Shown here: positions 57,163-64,000 of the stretch, in pieces
How the letters are laid out: each line of letters opens with the position of its first letter
Position numbering within the stretch: the stretch's first letter is position 1
From: Planctomycetota bacterium
Lineage (GTDB): Bacteria > Planctomycetota > MHYJ01 > JACQXL01 > JACQZI01
Assembly: GCA_016207825.1 (NCBI GenBank)
Contig: JACQZI010000007.1
Span: 124,001 to 188,000, forward strand
Direction: 5' to 3'
DNA length: 64,000 nt
Notes under the pieces: generated by a model
The model's input: the letters and a program-made list of their open reading frames with translations, nothing else
Databases searched by the model: none
Told to the model about the DNA's origin: nothing
Translations under genes and position numbers: made by a program

Positions 57163-57228
57163 GTCATTCCCGTGGAAACGGGAATCCAGAAGAGGGAATA
57201 ACTGGATTCCTGCTTGCGCAGGAATGAC
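57163..57228. repeat. dispersed inverted repeat (GTCATTCCCG type)
   Basis: GTCATTCC (57163-57170) and GGAATGAC (57221-57228) are the ends, and GGAATCCAG and CTGGATTCC the inner arms. The element lies between the YD-repeat gene and groES. This type (GTCATTCCCGCGAAAGCGGG) is a widespread small MITE-like repeat. Confidence 0.88.
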
Positions 57229-57274
57229 CCCATTCAAAGATGTTAATTAATATTTAGTAAGAAGGAGTAAAACC

Positions 57275-57562
57275 ATGAAAATAAGGCCGTTGAGCGACAA
57301 GATTGTGGTAAAACCATTAGAAGGCGAAACAAAGACTAAGGGCGGAATCGTCCTGCCGGATAACGCCAAGGAAAAACCCCAGAAGGGCGAAGTCATCGCC
57401 GTGGGCGAAGGCAGAGTCCTTAAGAACGGATCACTTGCCAAGCCGGTCGTTAAAAAAGGCGATATGGTTATCTACGGAAAATATTCCGGCAACGAGATGA
57501 AACTCGATGAAACCACCTATGTTATTATGAAGGAAGACGAGGTGCTGGCCAAGATAGAATAG
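57275..57562 (+). CDS. groES: co-chaperonin GroES
   Basis: The 95-residue protein has KIRPLSDKIVVKPLEGETKT, the mobile loop KGGIVLPDNAKEKPQ and GDMVIYGKYSGNEMKLDE. GroES caps the GroEL ring. The hydrophobic tripeptide IVL of the mobile loop is intact. groEL2 follows after 111 bp that include a dispersed ATCAGA hairpin. Confidence 0.97.
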   Translation: MKIRPLSDKIVVKPLEGETKTKGGIVLPDNAKEKPQKGEVIAVGEGRVLKNGSLAKPVVKKGDMVIYGKYSGNEMKLDETTYVIMKEDEVLAKIE

Positions 57563-57660
57563 ATAACAGAATACCAGAAAACCAGATTATCAGATGAATA
57601 ATTCATCAGAGATTTAACCCTCTGATATTCTGATGATCTGATATACTGATGCTCATTTAT
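57563..57660. repeat. dispersed ATCAGA palindromic repeat
   Basis: AGAATACCAGAAAACCAGAT and ATATTCTGATGATCTGATAT are inverse arms around GAATAATTC. Same family as 52770-52925. It fills the groES-groEL2 gap. Confidence 0.7.
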
Positions 57661-57673
57661 AAAAGGAGGAACT

Positions 57674-59287
57674 ATGCCCAAACAAATAATGTTCGATGAT
57701 GCCGCCTGGCAAAAGGTGCGTACCGGAATCGCCAAAATCACGGATACCATGAAAGTGACTTTAGGACCGACCGGCAAGAACGTCATTATCCAGAAATCTT
57801 TCGGCAATCCGGAAACCGCCAACGACGGCAAGACGATTGCCAAGGAAGTGGAGCTTCCTGACCCATTCGAGAATATGGGCGCCAAGATGATTGCCGAAGC
57901 CGCCGAGAAAACCGCCGAGGTAGTCGGCGACGGCACAACGACAGCGGCGATACTCACCCAGTATATCTATGAAAACGGCTTAAGGTATGTCGTTTTCTGC
58001 GCGAATCCTTCCTACATTAAAAAGGGAATCGACCGGGCAGTCGCGCTCACTGTTGAAAAGCTTAAAGGGATGTCCGTTCCAATCAAGAATAAATCCGATT
58101 ACCAGAAAATCGCGACCATCTCGGCAAACCACGACGAAACCGCCGGCAAACTCATCGCGGACGCGATAGAGAAAGTCGGCAAGGAAGGCGTCATCACCGT
58201 GGAAGAAAGCAAAGGCCGCGAGACGACGCTTGAATTCGCTGAAGGAATGGATTTTGACAAGGGCTATATCTCGCCCTACTTCATAAATAAAGCGGATAAC
58301 TTCACCGCGGAGCTTTCCGACCCGTATATCCTTATCAGCGAAAAGAAAATAACCAACGCGCAGGAACTCCTGCCGATACTGCAGAAAATACTCCTGACCG
58401 GCAAGCCTCTCCTTATCATCGCCGAGGAATTGGAAGGCGACGCGATGACGCTTCTGGTAACCAATAAACTGCAGAATGTCCTCTCCGTCTGCGCGGTCAA
58501 GGCGCCGGCATTCGGAGACCGGAAGAAAGCGATGCTTGAAGATATCGCCGCGGTTACCGGAGGCGAGATGCTTTCAGAGGAAAGCGGGCGGAAGCTTGAA
58601 AATATCACGCTCGATGAGCTCGGCCGCGCCAAGATGGTCCGTGTGGAAAAGGAAAAGACCACCATCATCGAAGGCTACGGGGAAAAGAAAGCCATCAACG
58701 CGCGCATAGAACAGATAAGGAAACTCCTTAAAACGACCACCTCGGATTACGATAAAGAGAAATACGAGGAGCGGCTCGCCAAAATACAGGGCGGTGTGGC
58801 GCTGATTAAAGTCGGCGCGCCGACCGAACCGGCCATGAAGGAAAAGAAAGCCGCCGTGGAAAACAGCGTCCACGCGGTCAAGGCGGCCAGGGATGAGGGA
58901 ATTCTTCCGGGCGGCGGTATCGCATACTTAAGGATTATCCCTGACTTAAAGAAGCTGGAAAAATCCGTTGACGATGAAAACGAGAAAATAGGCGTACGTA
59001 TCGTGGCGGAAGCCTTAAAAACGCCTTTAAGACAGATTGCCATAAACTCCGGACACGACGGCTCGGCGATTGTCGAAGAAGCCGCGGAAGGTAAAGGCAA
59101 CACCGGCTTTAACGCGATGACCGGCAAATTCGTCGATATGCTCGATGAAGGAATAGTCGACCCGACCAAGACGATGCGCCTGGCATTACAGAACGCCGCG
59201 AGCATCGCCGGTATGATGCTGACTTCACGCACCATGATTACGGATTTGAAGGAAAAGAAGGAACAGATTGAAGGCAGCGTGAAATAG
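57674..59287 (+). CDS. groEL2: chaperonin GroEL, copy 2
   Basis: A 537-residue GroEL with [11 protein letters not shown], the ATP loop [33 protein letters not shown] and [20 protein letters not shown]. Asn397 replaces the catalytic Asp at E. coli 398 ([10 protein letters not shown]). The C-terminus is [11 protein letters not shown] with no GGM tail. It pairs with groES just upstream, and dnaJ follows after 8 bp, so it is the housekeeping candidate. GGAGG precedes the start. Confidence 0.96.
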   Translation: MPKQIMFDDAAWQKVRTGIAKITDTMKVTLGPTGKNVIIQKSFGNPETANDGKTIAKEVELPDPFENMGAKMIAEAAEKTAEVVGDGTTTAAILTQYIYENGLRYVVFCANPSYIKKGIDRAVALTVEKLKGMSVPIKNKSDYQKIATISANHDETAGKLIADAIEKVGKEGVITVEESKGRETTLEFAEGMDFDKGYISPYFINKADNFTAELSDPYILISEKKITNAQELLPILQKILLTGKPLLIIAEELEGDAMTLLVTNKLQNVLSVCAVKAPAFGDRKKAMLEDIAAVTGGEMLSEESGRKLENITLDELGRAKMVRVEKEKTTIIEGYGEKKAINARIEQIRKLLKTTTSDYDKEKYEERLAKIQGGVALIKVGAPTEPAMKEKKAAVENSVHAVKAARDEGILPGGGIAYLRIIPDLKKLEKSVDDENEKIGVRIVAEALKTPLRQIAINSGHDGSAIVEEAAEGKGNTGFNAMTGKFVDMLDEGIVDPTKTMRLALQNAASIAGMMLTSRTMITDLKEKKEQIEGSVK

Positions 59288-59295
59288 CAATTGTT

Positions 59296-60411
59296 ATGTC
59301 TGAAAAGAAAGATTATTATGAAATTATCGGCGTCCACAAGGGCGCTTCGGAAGAAGAGATAAAGAAATCGTTCCGCCAGCTGGCGCTTAAATACCATCCG
59401 GACCGGCATCCGACCGATAAGGAAGAAGCGGAAAAGAAATTCAAGGAGATCGCCGAGGCATACGAGGTTTTAAGCGACCCGGAAAAGCGCGCCCAATACG
59501 ACCGTTTCGGACACGCCGGACTGGGCGGGTTCACCAGCCGCGGATTTTCATCTATCGAAGATATCTTTGACGTCTTCGGCAATGTCTTTGAAGGAGACAG
59601 CATATTTTCCAGTTTATTCGGGGGCGGTGGAAGGCGCCGCGCCAGGGGAACAAATCTCAGGGTCGAGGTGACCATACCTTTCCGCGAGGCGTATTCCGGA
59701 GTGGAAAAGACGATTAACTTAAAGCGCAACGAAATCTGCCCTGAATGCAAGGGACTGGGCGCCAAGAAGAACGATATTGTCACCTGCAACAAATGCGGCG
59801 GCCGGGGCGAAGTCACCCAGAGCCACGGATTTTTCTCCGTGCGAACGGCGTGCCCTTATTGCGGCGGGCAGGGCAAGATGATTAAAAAGGCGTGCTCCTA
59901 TTGCCAGGGCACCGGAATGGTGAAAAAGGAGCGCGAGATAAAACTGAAAATACTGGCCGGGATAGAGGATTCTTCCCGTATGCGCGTAGCAGGCGAAGGC
60001 GAGCCATCGCGCGAGGACGGTTCGGTCCGCGGGGATCTTTACTGCGATATCTTTGTCGCGCCGGACCCAATATTCGACCGCTATGAACTAGATATCGTCT
60101 GCGAAATGCCGATTACCTACAGCCAGGCGGCGCTGGGCGCGGAACTTGACGTGCCTACCTTGAAAGACGGGCCGGCTAAGCTTAAAATACCCGCCGGAAC
60201 AAAGAGCGGACATATCTTCAACCTAAAAAGCTTGGGATTCCCGGATTTGAGAGGCAAACACCGCGGAAGCCAGATAGTCCGTGTGACCATAGACCCTCCG
60301 GATAATATTTCCAAAGAGCAGGCGGAGCTGATAAAAAAACTGAGTCAGTTTGACGATATTAAGAATATCAATACAATCCGTAAAATCAGGACGCAGGAAA
60401 AAGTATCATGA
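59296..60411 (+). CDS. dnaJ: chaperone DnaJ
   Basis: The 371-residue Hsp40 has a J domain with HPD (34-36), a short Gly/Phe stretch (about 75-110), four CxxCxGxG zinc motifs between 148 and 207 ([32 protein letters not shown]) and the C-terminal substrate domains. It delivers clients to DnaK. dnaK itself is not in the window. The stop overlaps grpE by 4 bp. Confidence 0.97.
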   Translation: MSEKKDYYEIIGVHKGASEEEIKKSFRQLALKYHPDRHPTDKEEAEKKFKEIAEAYEVLSDPEKRAQYDRFGHAGLGGFTSRGFSSIEDIFDVFGNVFEGDSIFSSLFGGGGRRRARGTNLRVEVTIPFREAYSGVEKTINLKRNEICPECKGLGAKKNDIVTCNKCGGRGEVTQSHGFFSVRTACPYCGGQGKMIKKACSYCQGTGMVKKEREIKLKILAGIEDSSRMRVAGEGEPSREDGSVRGDLYCDIFVAPDPIFDRYELDIVCEMPITYSQAALGAELDVPTLKDGPAKLKIPAGTKSGHIFNLKSLGFPDLRGKHRGSQIVRVTIDPPDNISKEQAELIKKLSQFDDIKNINTIRKIRTQEKVS

Positions 60412-61073
60412 TGAAAAAGAAGAATCAGGAAAAGCCTTCGGGACTGGTGATGCCGGACGGAACGCCTATTGTCTCCCAGCCTAAGCCCGAACCGCCCGCC
60501 CCGAAAAACCAGCCGGAGCCGGCAACGCCACTGGATAAAATCTGCCGGGCAATTTCCGATGACGCGGCGTTACTCAAGAAAGTGGAAACGGATATAGAGG
60601 CTTTAAGAAAAACGGTCAAGGAAAGGGAGGAATTCCTGGATTTACTCCAAAGGACGCAGGCGGATTTTTCCAATTACCAGAAACGCATCAAACGGGAAAA
60701 GGAATGCTGGGAAAAATACCAGGATGAATCTATTTTGAAGGAACTGATGCCGGCCTTTGATAACCTTAATAAGCCGCTTGAAATGAAATGCGAATCAGCG
60801 GACGCCAAATGCATACAGGAAGGCGTGGATTTAACCCGCCGGGAATTATTAAGAATCCTGGAAAAGCGCGGGATTACCGTGATGAAAACCATCGGGGAAA
60901 AGTTTAATCCCGCCCAGCACGAAGCCGTTGCCACTATAGAATCCGATAAGCACCCTGAAGGCATAATAATGGAAGAAGTCCGACCGGGCTTTATACTCCA
61001 CGACCGCGTTATCCGCCCGGCGCAGGTAAAGGTGAGCACGCCACCCAAACAAAACACGAACCTGCCCGAATGA
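60408..61073 (+). CDS. grpE: nucleotide exchange factor GrpE
   Basis: The 221-residue protein has an unordered Pro-rich N-terminus, a long coiled coil (about 45-95), and the GrpE head ([20 protein letters not shown]-type segment, [36 protein letters not shown]). It releases ADP from DnaK. It overlaps dnaJ and ends a groES-groEL2-dnaJ-grpE unit, an unusual order. Confidence 0.95.
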   Translation: MMKKKNQEKPSGLVMPDGTPIVSQPKPEPPAPKNQPEPATPLDKICRAISDDAALLKKVETDIEALRKTVKEREEFLDLLQRTQADFSNYQKRIKREKECWEKYQDESILKELMPAFDNLNKPLEMKCESADAKCIQEGVDLTRRELLRILEKRGITVMKTIGEKFNPAQHEAVATIESDKHPEGIIMEEVRPGFILHDRVIRPAQVKVSTPPKQNTNLPE

Positions 61074-61152
61074 CTTTGGTCAGGCGGGTAACACGAATAC
61101 AACGAATCCCACGCAGAAGTAATTGCTTGATTCCGTTTATAAATCCTACCGA

Positions 61153-61158
61153 TATAAT
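61153..61158 (+). promoter_or_regulatory. -10 box before murJ
   Basis: TATAAT at 61153-61158, five bases before the ATG at 61164. A TTGATT at 61127 is at a long (20-bp) spacing. The start site would be at or in the ATG, so the message may be leaderless. Confidence 0.5.
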
Positions 61159-61163
61159 AGATT

Positions 61164-62828
61164 ATGCCGGAAAAACACTCTGACAAGGCAAAGGAAGCAA
61201 CCGTAGCCGGTTCCGCCAAAATCATCAGCGCCTGTATCATGCTTTCGCGCGTCTTAGGATTTATCCGCGATATGTTATTTACGACATTTTTCGGATGGAT
61301 TGGGGACGCCTTCTTTTTCGCCTTCATGATTCCCAATCTCTTCCGTAAGCTCTTCGGCGAAGGGGCGTTATCCAGCGCCTTTATCCCGACCTTCTCCGAT
61401 TACATCCATAATAAAGAGCGCACGGAGATGCAGAGATTCCTGAATATCATCATCACCACGCTGACGATATTCCTTATGGTGATTTCTGCGGTTATCGTCG
61501 CAATTTCATTTCTCATACCGGATATGGCGAATATGTTCCCATCGCAAAAGGACCCGGGGTTTTATCCGCTATTCGCCTCGCTTTTGAGGATAATGATTCC
61601 CTATATGCCTATTATCTGCCTGGTCGCCCTTTTGACGGCAATCTTAAACAGCCTTAAGCACTTTGCCATGCCGGCCTTGGCGTCGGTCGTATTAAATATC
61701 TCCTGGATAGCGGCGTTCCTAGTGGCGCCGTTATTTACGCCTGCCCCGGAAAAGCAGGTCGTCGTGATTGCCTGGGGCATTATTATCGGTGGGTTGCTGG
61801 AACTGGTTATGCAGATACCTTCGCTTATCAAACGGAAGATAGGCTATAAGCCGCAGGTAGATTTCAAGAATGAAGGCTTTAAGAAGATACTGAAACTGAT
61901 GGGTCCGGCGACCTTCGGGCTGGCCATCGTCCAGATAAACCTGATGGTGGATGTCATTATTGCGCGGGCGTTTGTCAGGGAAGACGGCGCGATTTCCGCC
62001 CTTTATTTCAGCAACCGCATCATGCAATTGCCGCTGGCGATTATCGGCATCTCCATGGCGATTGCCGTATTCCCGTTCCTTGCCGAATACATCAGCAAAA
62101 AGAATATTTGCGGGATGAAGCAAGATCTGGCGAAGTCTCTCAGGCTCACTATGTTCATCGCGATTCCGGCATCTATCGGCCTAGTTGTCTTGTGCGTGCC
62201 GGTTGTAGATTTGGTATATAATATTTTGCCTAAGTTCTTATTCCACGGCAAAGGACTTGATAACGCGGCGGTAACGCGCACGGCCGCGGCGCTTGCCTGT
62301 TACGCCATCGGCATCTGGGCATATGGTGGCTTGCAGATAATCAACCGCGCTTTTTACGCCTTTAACGACATGAAAACGCCGGTCAAGATTGGCGCCATGA
62401 TGGTTATGATGAATGTTGTCCTTAACCTTATCCTGGTCCAATACATGCAGGAAGCCGGGATTGCGCTGGCGACGGCGATAACGGCGCTGGCCAATTTCTT
62501 TACGCTGTTTTATCTACTTGAGAAAAAGACCTGCACTGGAGAGACTGAGGTGTTTGGCAAGTGGCAACGGGCAGAGTTTTCCAAGTCATTTATCTCCGGC
62601 TTTATTATCGCGCTTATTATGGGAGCCGGTTGCTATTTCATGCTCCTGGCGATGCCGGAACCGATTGATAAAATAGAAATACTCTGGGTCGGGCTGATGA
62701 AGGTGATAATCCCGGTAACCGGCGGCGTGATTTTATATATGCTCATTTCTCTGGTATTCGCACGCGAAAACTTCAAGGAATTCTGGGTTAATGCGGGCTT
62801 GAAACGCAAGGCAAGAAAGAATAAGTAA
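61164..62828 (+). CDS. murJ: lipid II flippase MurJ
   Basis: A 554-residue MOP-fold protein with about 14 membrane helices. Conserved: RVLGFIRDMLFTTFFGWIGD near residue 31, AFFFAFMIPNLFRKLFGEGA, SSAFIPTFSDY and the ARAF-type segment IARAFVREDGAISALYFSNR. MurJ flips lipid II for peptidoglycan synthesis, so the cell probably makes a wall. It follows grpE by 90 bp, with a short repeat between. Confidence 0.94.
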   Translation: MPEKHSDKAKEATVAGSAKIISACIMLSRVLGFIRDMLFTTFFGWIGDAFFFAFMIPNLFRKLFGEGALSSAFIPTFSDYIHNKERTEMQRFLNIIITTLTIFLMVISAVIVAISFLIPDMANMFPSQKDPGFYPLFASLLRIMIPYMPIICLVALLTAILNSLKHFAMPALASVVLNISWIAAFLVAPLFTPAPEKQVVVIAWGIIIGGLLELVMQIPSLIKRKIGYKPQVDFKNEGFKKILKLMGPATFGLAIVQINLMVDVIIARAFVREDGAISALYFSNRIMQLPLAIIGISMAIAVFPFLAEYISKKNICGMKQDLAKSLRLTMFIAIPASIGLVVLCVPVVDLVYNILPKFLFHGKGLDNAAVTRTAAALACYAIGIWAYGGLQIINRAFYAFNDMKTPVKIGAMMVMMNVVLNLILVQYMQEAGIALATAITALANFFTLFYLLEKKTCTGETEVFGKWQRAEFSKSFISGFIIALIMGAGCYFMLLAMPEPIDKIEILWVGLMKVIIPVTGGVILYMLISLVFARENFKEFWVNAGLKRKARKNK

Positions 62829-62845
62829 AAGCTGCGCTTCGTCTC

Positions 62846-63520
62846 TCATTCTTCCAAGGCTATATCATCGGAGGTATTGTCTTTGCCATCCGGGCCGAGT
62901 GATTTTAGATTATATTGATGCTCGTCAACGAGCTCGTAAATAATTTCATTACCCCATGGATCTTTAAGCATGTTTTTATCCATAAAAGATCCTTTATCAT
63001 CATGTTCCAGAGTTAGGAAAAGTAACCCTTCGTCCGTGGCCGGATACTTTGCGTAACAGCACTTGTATTTCTCCAGGGCATATTGGATTCCTCTAAGGCG
63101 GCTTTCCGCCGAGATAATCATGGCCTTGGCCCTTTCAGCGGACAGCTTTTCATAGTATTCAGGGGCGTATTTTTTTACGACTTCTTCTACAAGCGCGTTT
63201 TCCTTGCTCAGATCGCCGCCGGTCAGCTCGGCACTTAATGTCTCGCCTTCTTTCAACAAGCTTTGTTCCCTTTGCGCCAGTTTTTCGTCAACCCGCAATT
63301 CAGGCAATTTCTCCTTCTGCGCCTCGATATCCACCAACTCCTTTATGATTTCTGCCATCCGCATTTTCTTGGCTTCAACCGGGTTATCAGGTACCGTCTC
63401 AACGGGAGTTGTTGCCGAAGGATTGACTGCCTCCTTTGGTGATTCCTTTTTGCAGGCGCCTAACGGAATTATAAGAGCTACCAGCAAATTCAGGACAATA
63501 ATTCTTATGAATTTATTCAT
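62846..63520 (-). CDS. lipoprotein with a GspG-like pseudopilin domain
   Basis: A 224-residue protein with a lipobox (IIPLGAC, Cys23) and a helical charged middle. The C-terminal 90 residues have the type II secretion major-pseudopilin domain signature: YALEKYKCCYAKYPATDEGL, LKDPWGNEIIYEL, and SLGPDGKDNTSDDIAL, the last matching the calcium loop of GspG. The type IV prepilin leader and its hydrophobic helix are missing. It cannot polymerise as a normal pseudopilin and may have a new envelope role. Confidence 0.85.
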   Translation of the reverse strand: MNKFIRIIVLNLLVALIIPLGACKKESPKEAVNPSATTPVETVPDNPVEAKKMRMAEIIKELVDIEAQKEKLPELRVDEKLAQREQSLLKEGETLSAELTGGDLSKENALVEEVVKKYAPEYYEKLSAERAKAMIISAESRLRGIQYALEKYKCCYAKYPATDEGLLFLTLEHDDKGSFMDKNMLKDPWGNEIIYELVDEHQYNLKSLGPDGKDNTSDDIALEE

Positions 63521-63654
63521 ACTCGCCTCCTTATGTTAACACTTATTTATCGGAATTTGGTATGCTTAGAATTGACACTTTTCGATTATTATGGTATAGA
63601 CTTTTTATAAACAGATTAAATCCCGCTCCCTCCCGCTGGGGCGGGACCAGCCCT

Positions 63655-63676
63655 GACCCCGAATGCTTTCGGGGTC
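63655..63676 (+). repeat. GC-rich hairpin before the transporter gene
   Basis: GACCCCGA (63655-63662) and TCGGGGTC (63669-63676) form a perfect 8-bp stem with a six-base loop, 25 bp before the start codon. Probably a dispersed repeat; an RNA-level effect on the next gene is possible. Confidence 0.65.
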
Positions 63677-63700
63677 GGGGGTAATTGAAAGGAGCGAATC

Positions 63701-64000
63701 ATGGACACGAGAGCAATAATTTTCATCATAATCGCCATATTCGGATGGGGAATTGCCGCGGTCTTCGATAAGATGGCCCTTAAGACAGGCGATTCTTTCT
63801 CCGGGCTGACCATCCGGGCAGCGGTGGTTTTTGTCACCATGGCGCTTCTGGCGGTTTTCTCCGGCAAGAGCCAATCCATTATAACTCTCGTCCGGAGTGA
63901 TATGCGCTCAACATTGTATTTTGCCGCCAGTGGAATACTCGCCGGTTTTATCGCCATGGTCGCCTATTACGCGGCCTTGCGGCTGGCGCCGAGCTCGCAG
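63701..64000 (+). CDS. EamA/DMT-family transporter, 5' part
   Basis: The frame starts at the ATG at 63701, with AAAGGAG before it, and runs off the window after 100 codons. It has a first membrane helix (IIFIIIAIFGWGIAAVFDKM), a second (about 41-55) and a third (YFAASGILAGFIAMVAYYAA), ending in ALRLAPSS. The W-G-x-x-A pattern and the AL..AP motif are typical of drug/metabolite exporters of the EamA type. Substrate unknown. Confidence 0.85.
   Translation, partial: MDTRAIIFIIIAIFGWGIAAVFDKMALKTGDSFSGLTIRAAVVFVTMALLAVFSGKSQSIITLVRSDMRSTLYFAASGILAGFIAMVAYYAALRLAPSSQ

Overview
The window looks like a chromosomal segment of a diderm, probably planctomycete-like (PVC group) bacterium. It encodes lipid A synthesis (lpxB), an Mla/MCE lipid transport operon, an outer-membrane beta-barrel, many lipoproteins, several FHA-domain membrane proteins, a PQQ-type propeller, a squalene-cyclase-like repeat protein, a Ser/Thr kinase and two GroELs. 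The taxonomic assignment is inference from gene content only; there is no rRNA gene, and I recognised no tRNA.

Layout. 1-452: 21-bp tandem repeat array. 479-4291: conserved small protein, two Cas4-like PD-(D/E)XK proteins flanking phosphofructokinase, small membrane protein. 4302-7041: mlaE-mlaF-mlaD-like operon. 7042-16146: eight-gene minus-strand envelope cluster (FN3 protein, FHA-propeller, STN-like protein, lipoprotein, FHA-TM, toroid repeat protein, transglutaminase-like protein). 16734-19551: lipoprotein, pcm, double-FHA protein, rpmA. 19917-20490: zinc ribbon, rpsU. 20533-25663: lipoproteins, DUF362 ferredoxin, nucleotidyltransferase, yjbQ, thiG, miaA. 25991-27937: HEAT-repeat protein. 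28131-29191: 22-bp palindromic array plus wHTH gene. 29284-31063: rplM, rpsI, PfkB kinase. 31186-38727: hydrolase, lpxB, amrS, envelope proteins, GNAT, cobO, ChaN. 38863-47155: carAB, kinase, alaS. 47383-51734: an accessory patch with a broken thiS copy, an MNT/HEPN pair, thiS, a gene and its partial duplicate around a lipoprotein, a nuclease candidate and a zinc ribbon. 51852-53375: further 22-bp arrays plus a second, nonsense-interrupted wHTH gene. 54852-62828: groEL1, groES, groEL2, dnaJ, grpE, murJ. 62846-64000: a GspG-like lipoprotein and a truncated DMT transporter.

The best candidate for an undescribed system is the repeated locus type 'helically phased tandem array + conserved boundary + small 22-bp promoter-proximal array + standalone winged-helix protein', seen at 28131-29191 and 51852-53375, with a related array at the left edge. 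The units are exactly 22 bp (21 bp at the left edge), mostly with short palindromic cores, but differ in sequence from array to array. They do not look coding and have no cas genes. A centromere-like, iteron-like or regulatory binding platform is the most economical interpretation, but this is inference.

Other notable points: both GroELs lack the Asp equivalent to E. coli D398; the MlaF-like ATPase has lost several catalytic motifs; dispersed repeats have inserted in frame into miaA and carB; and two cargo insertions are flanked by partial duplications of the neighbouring gene.
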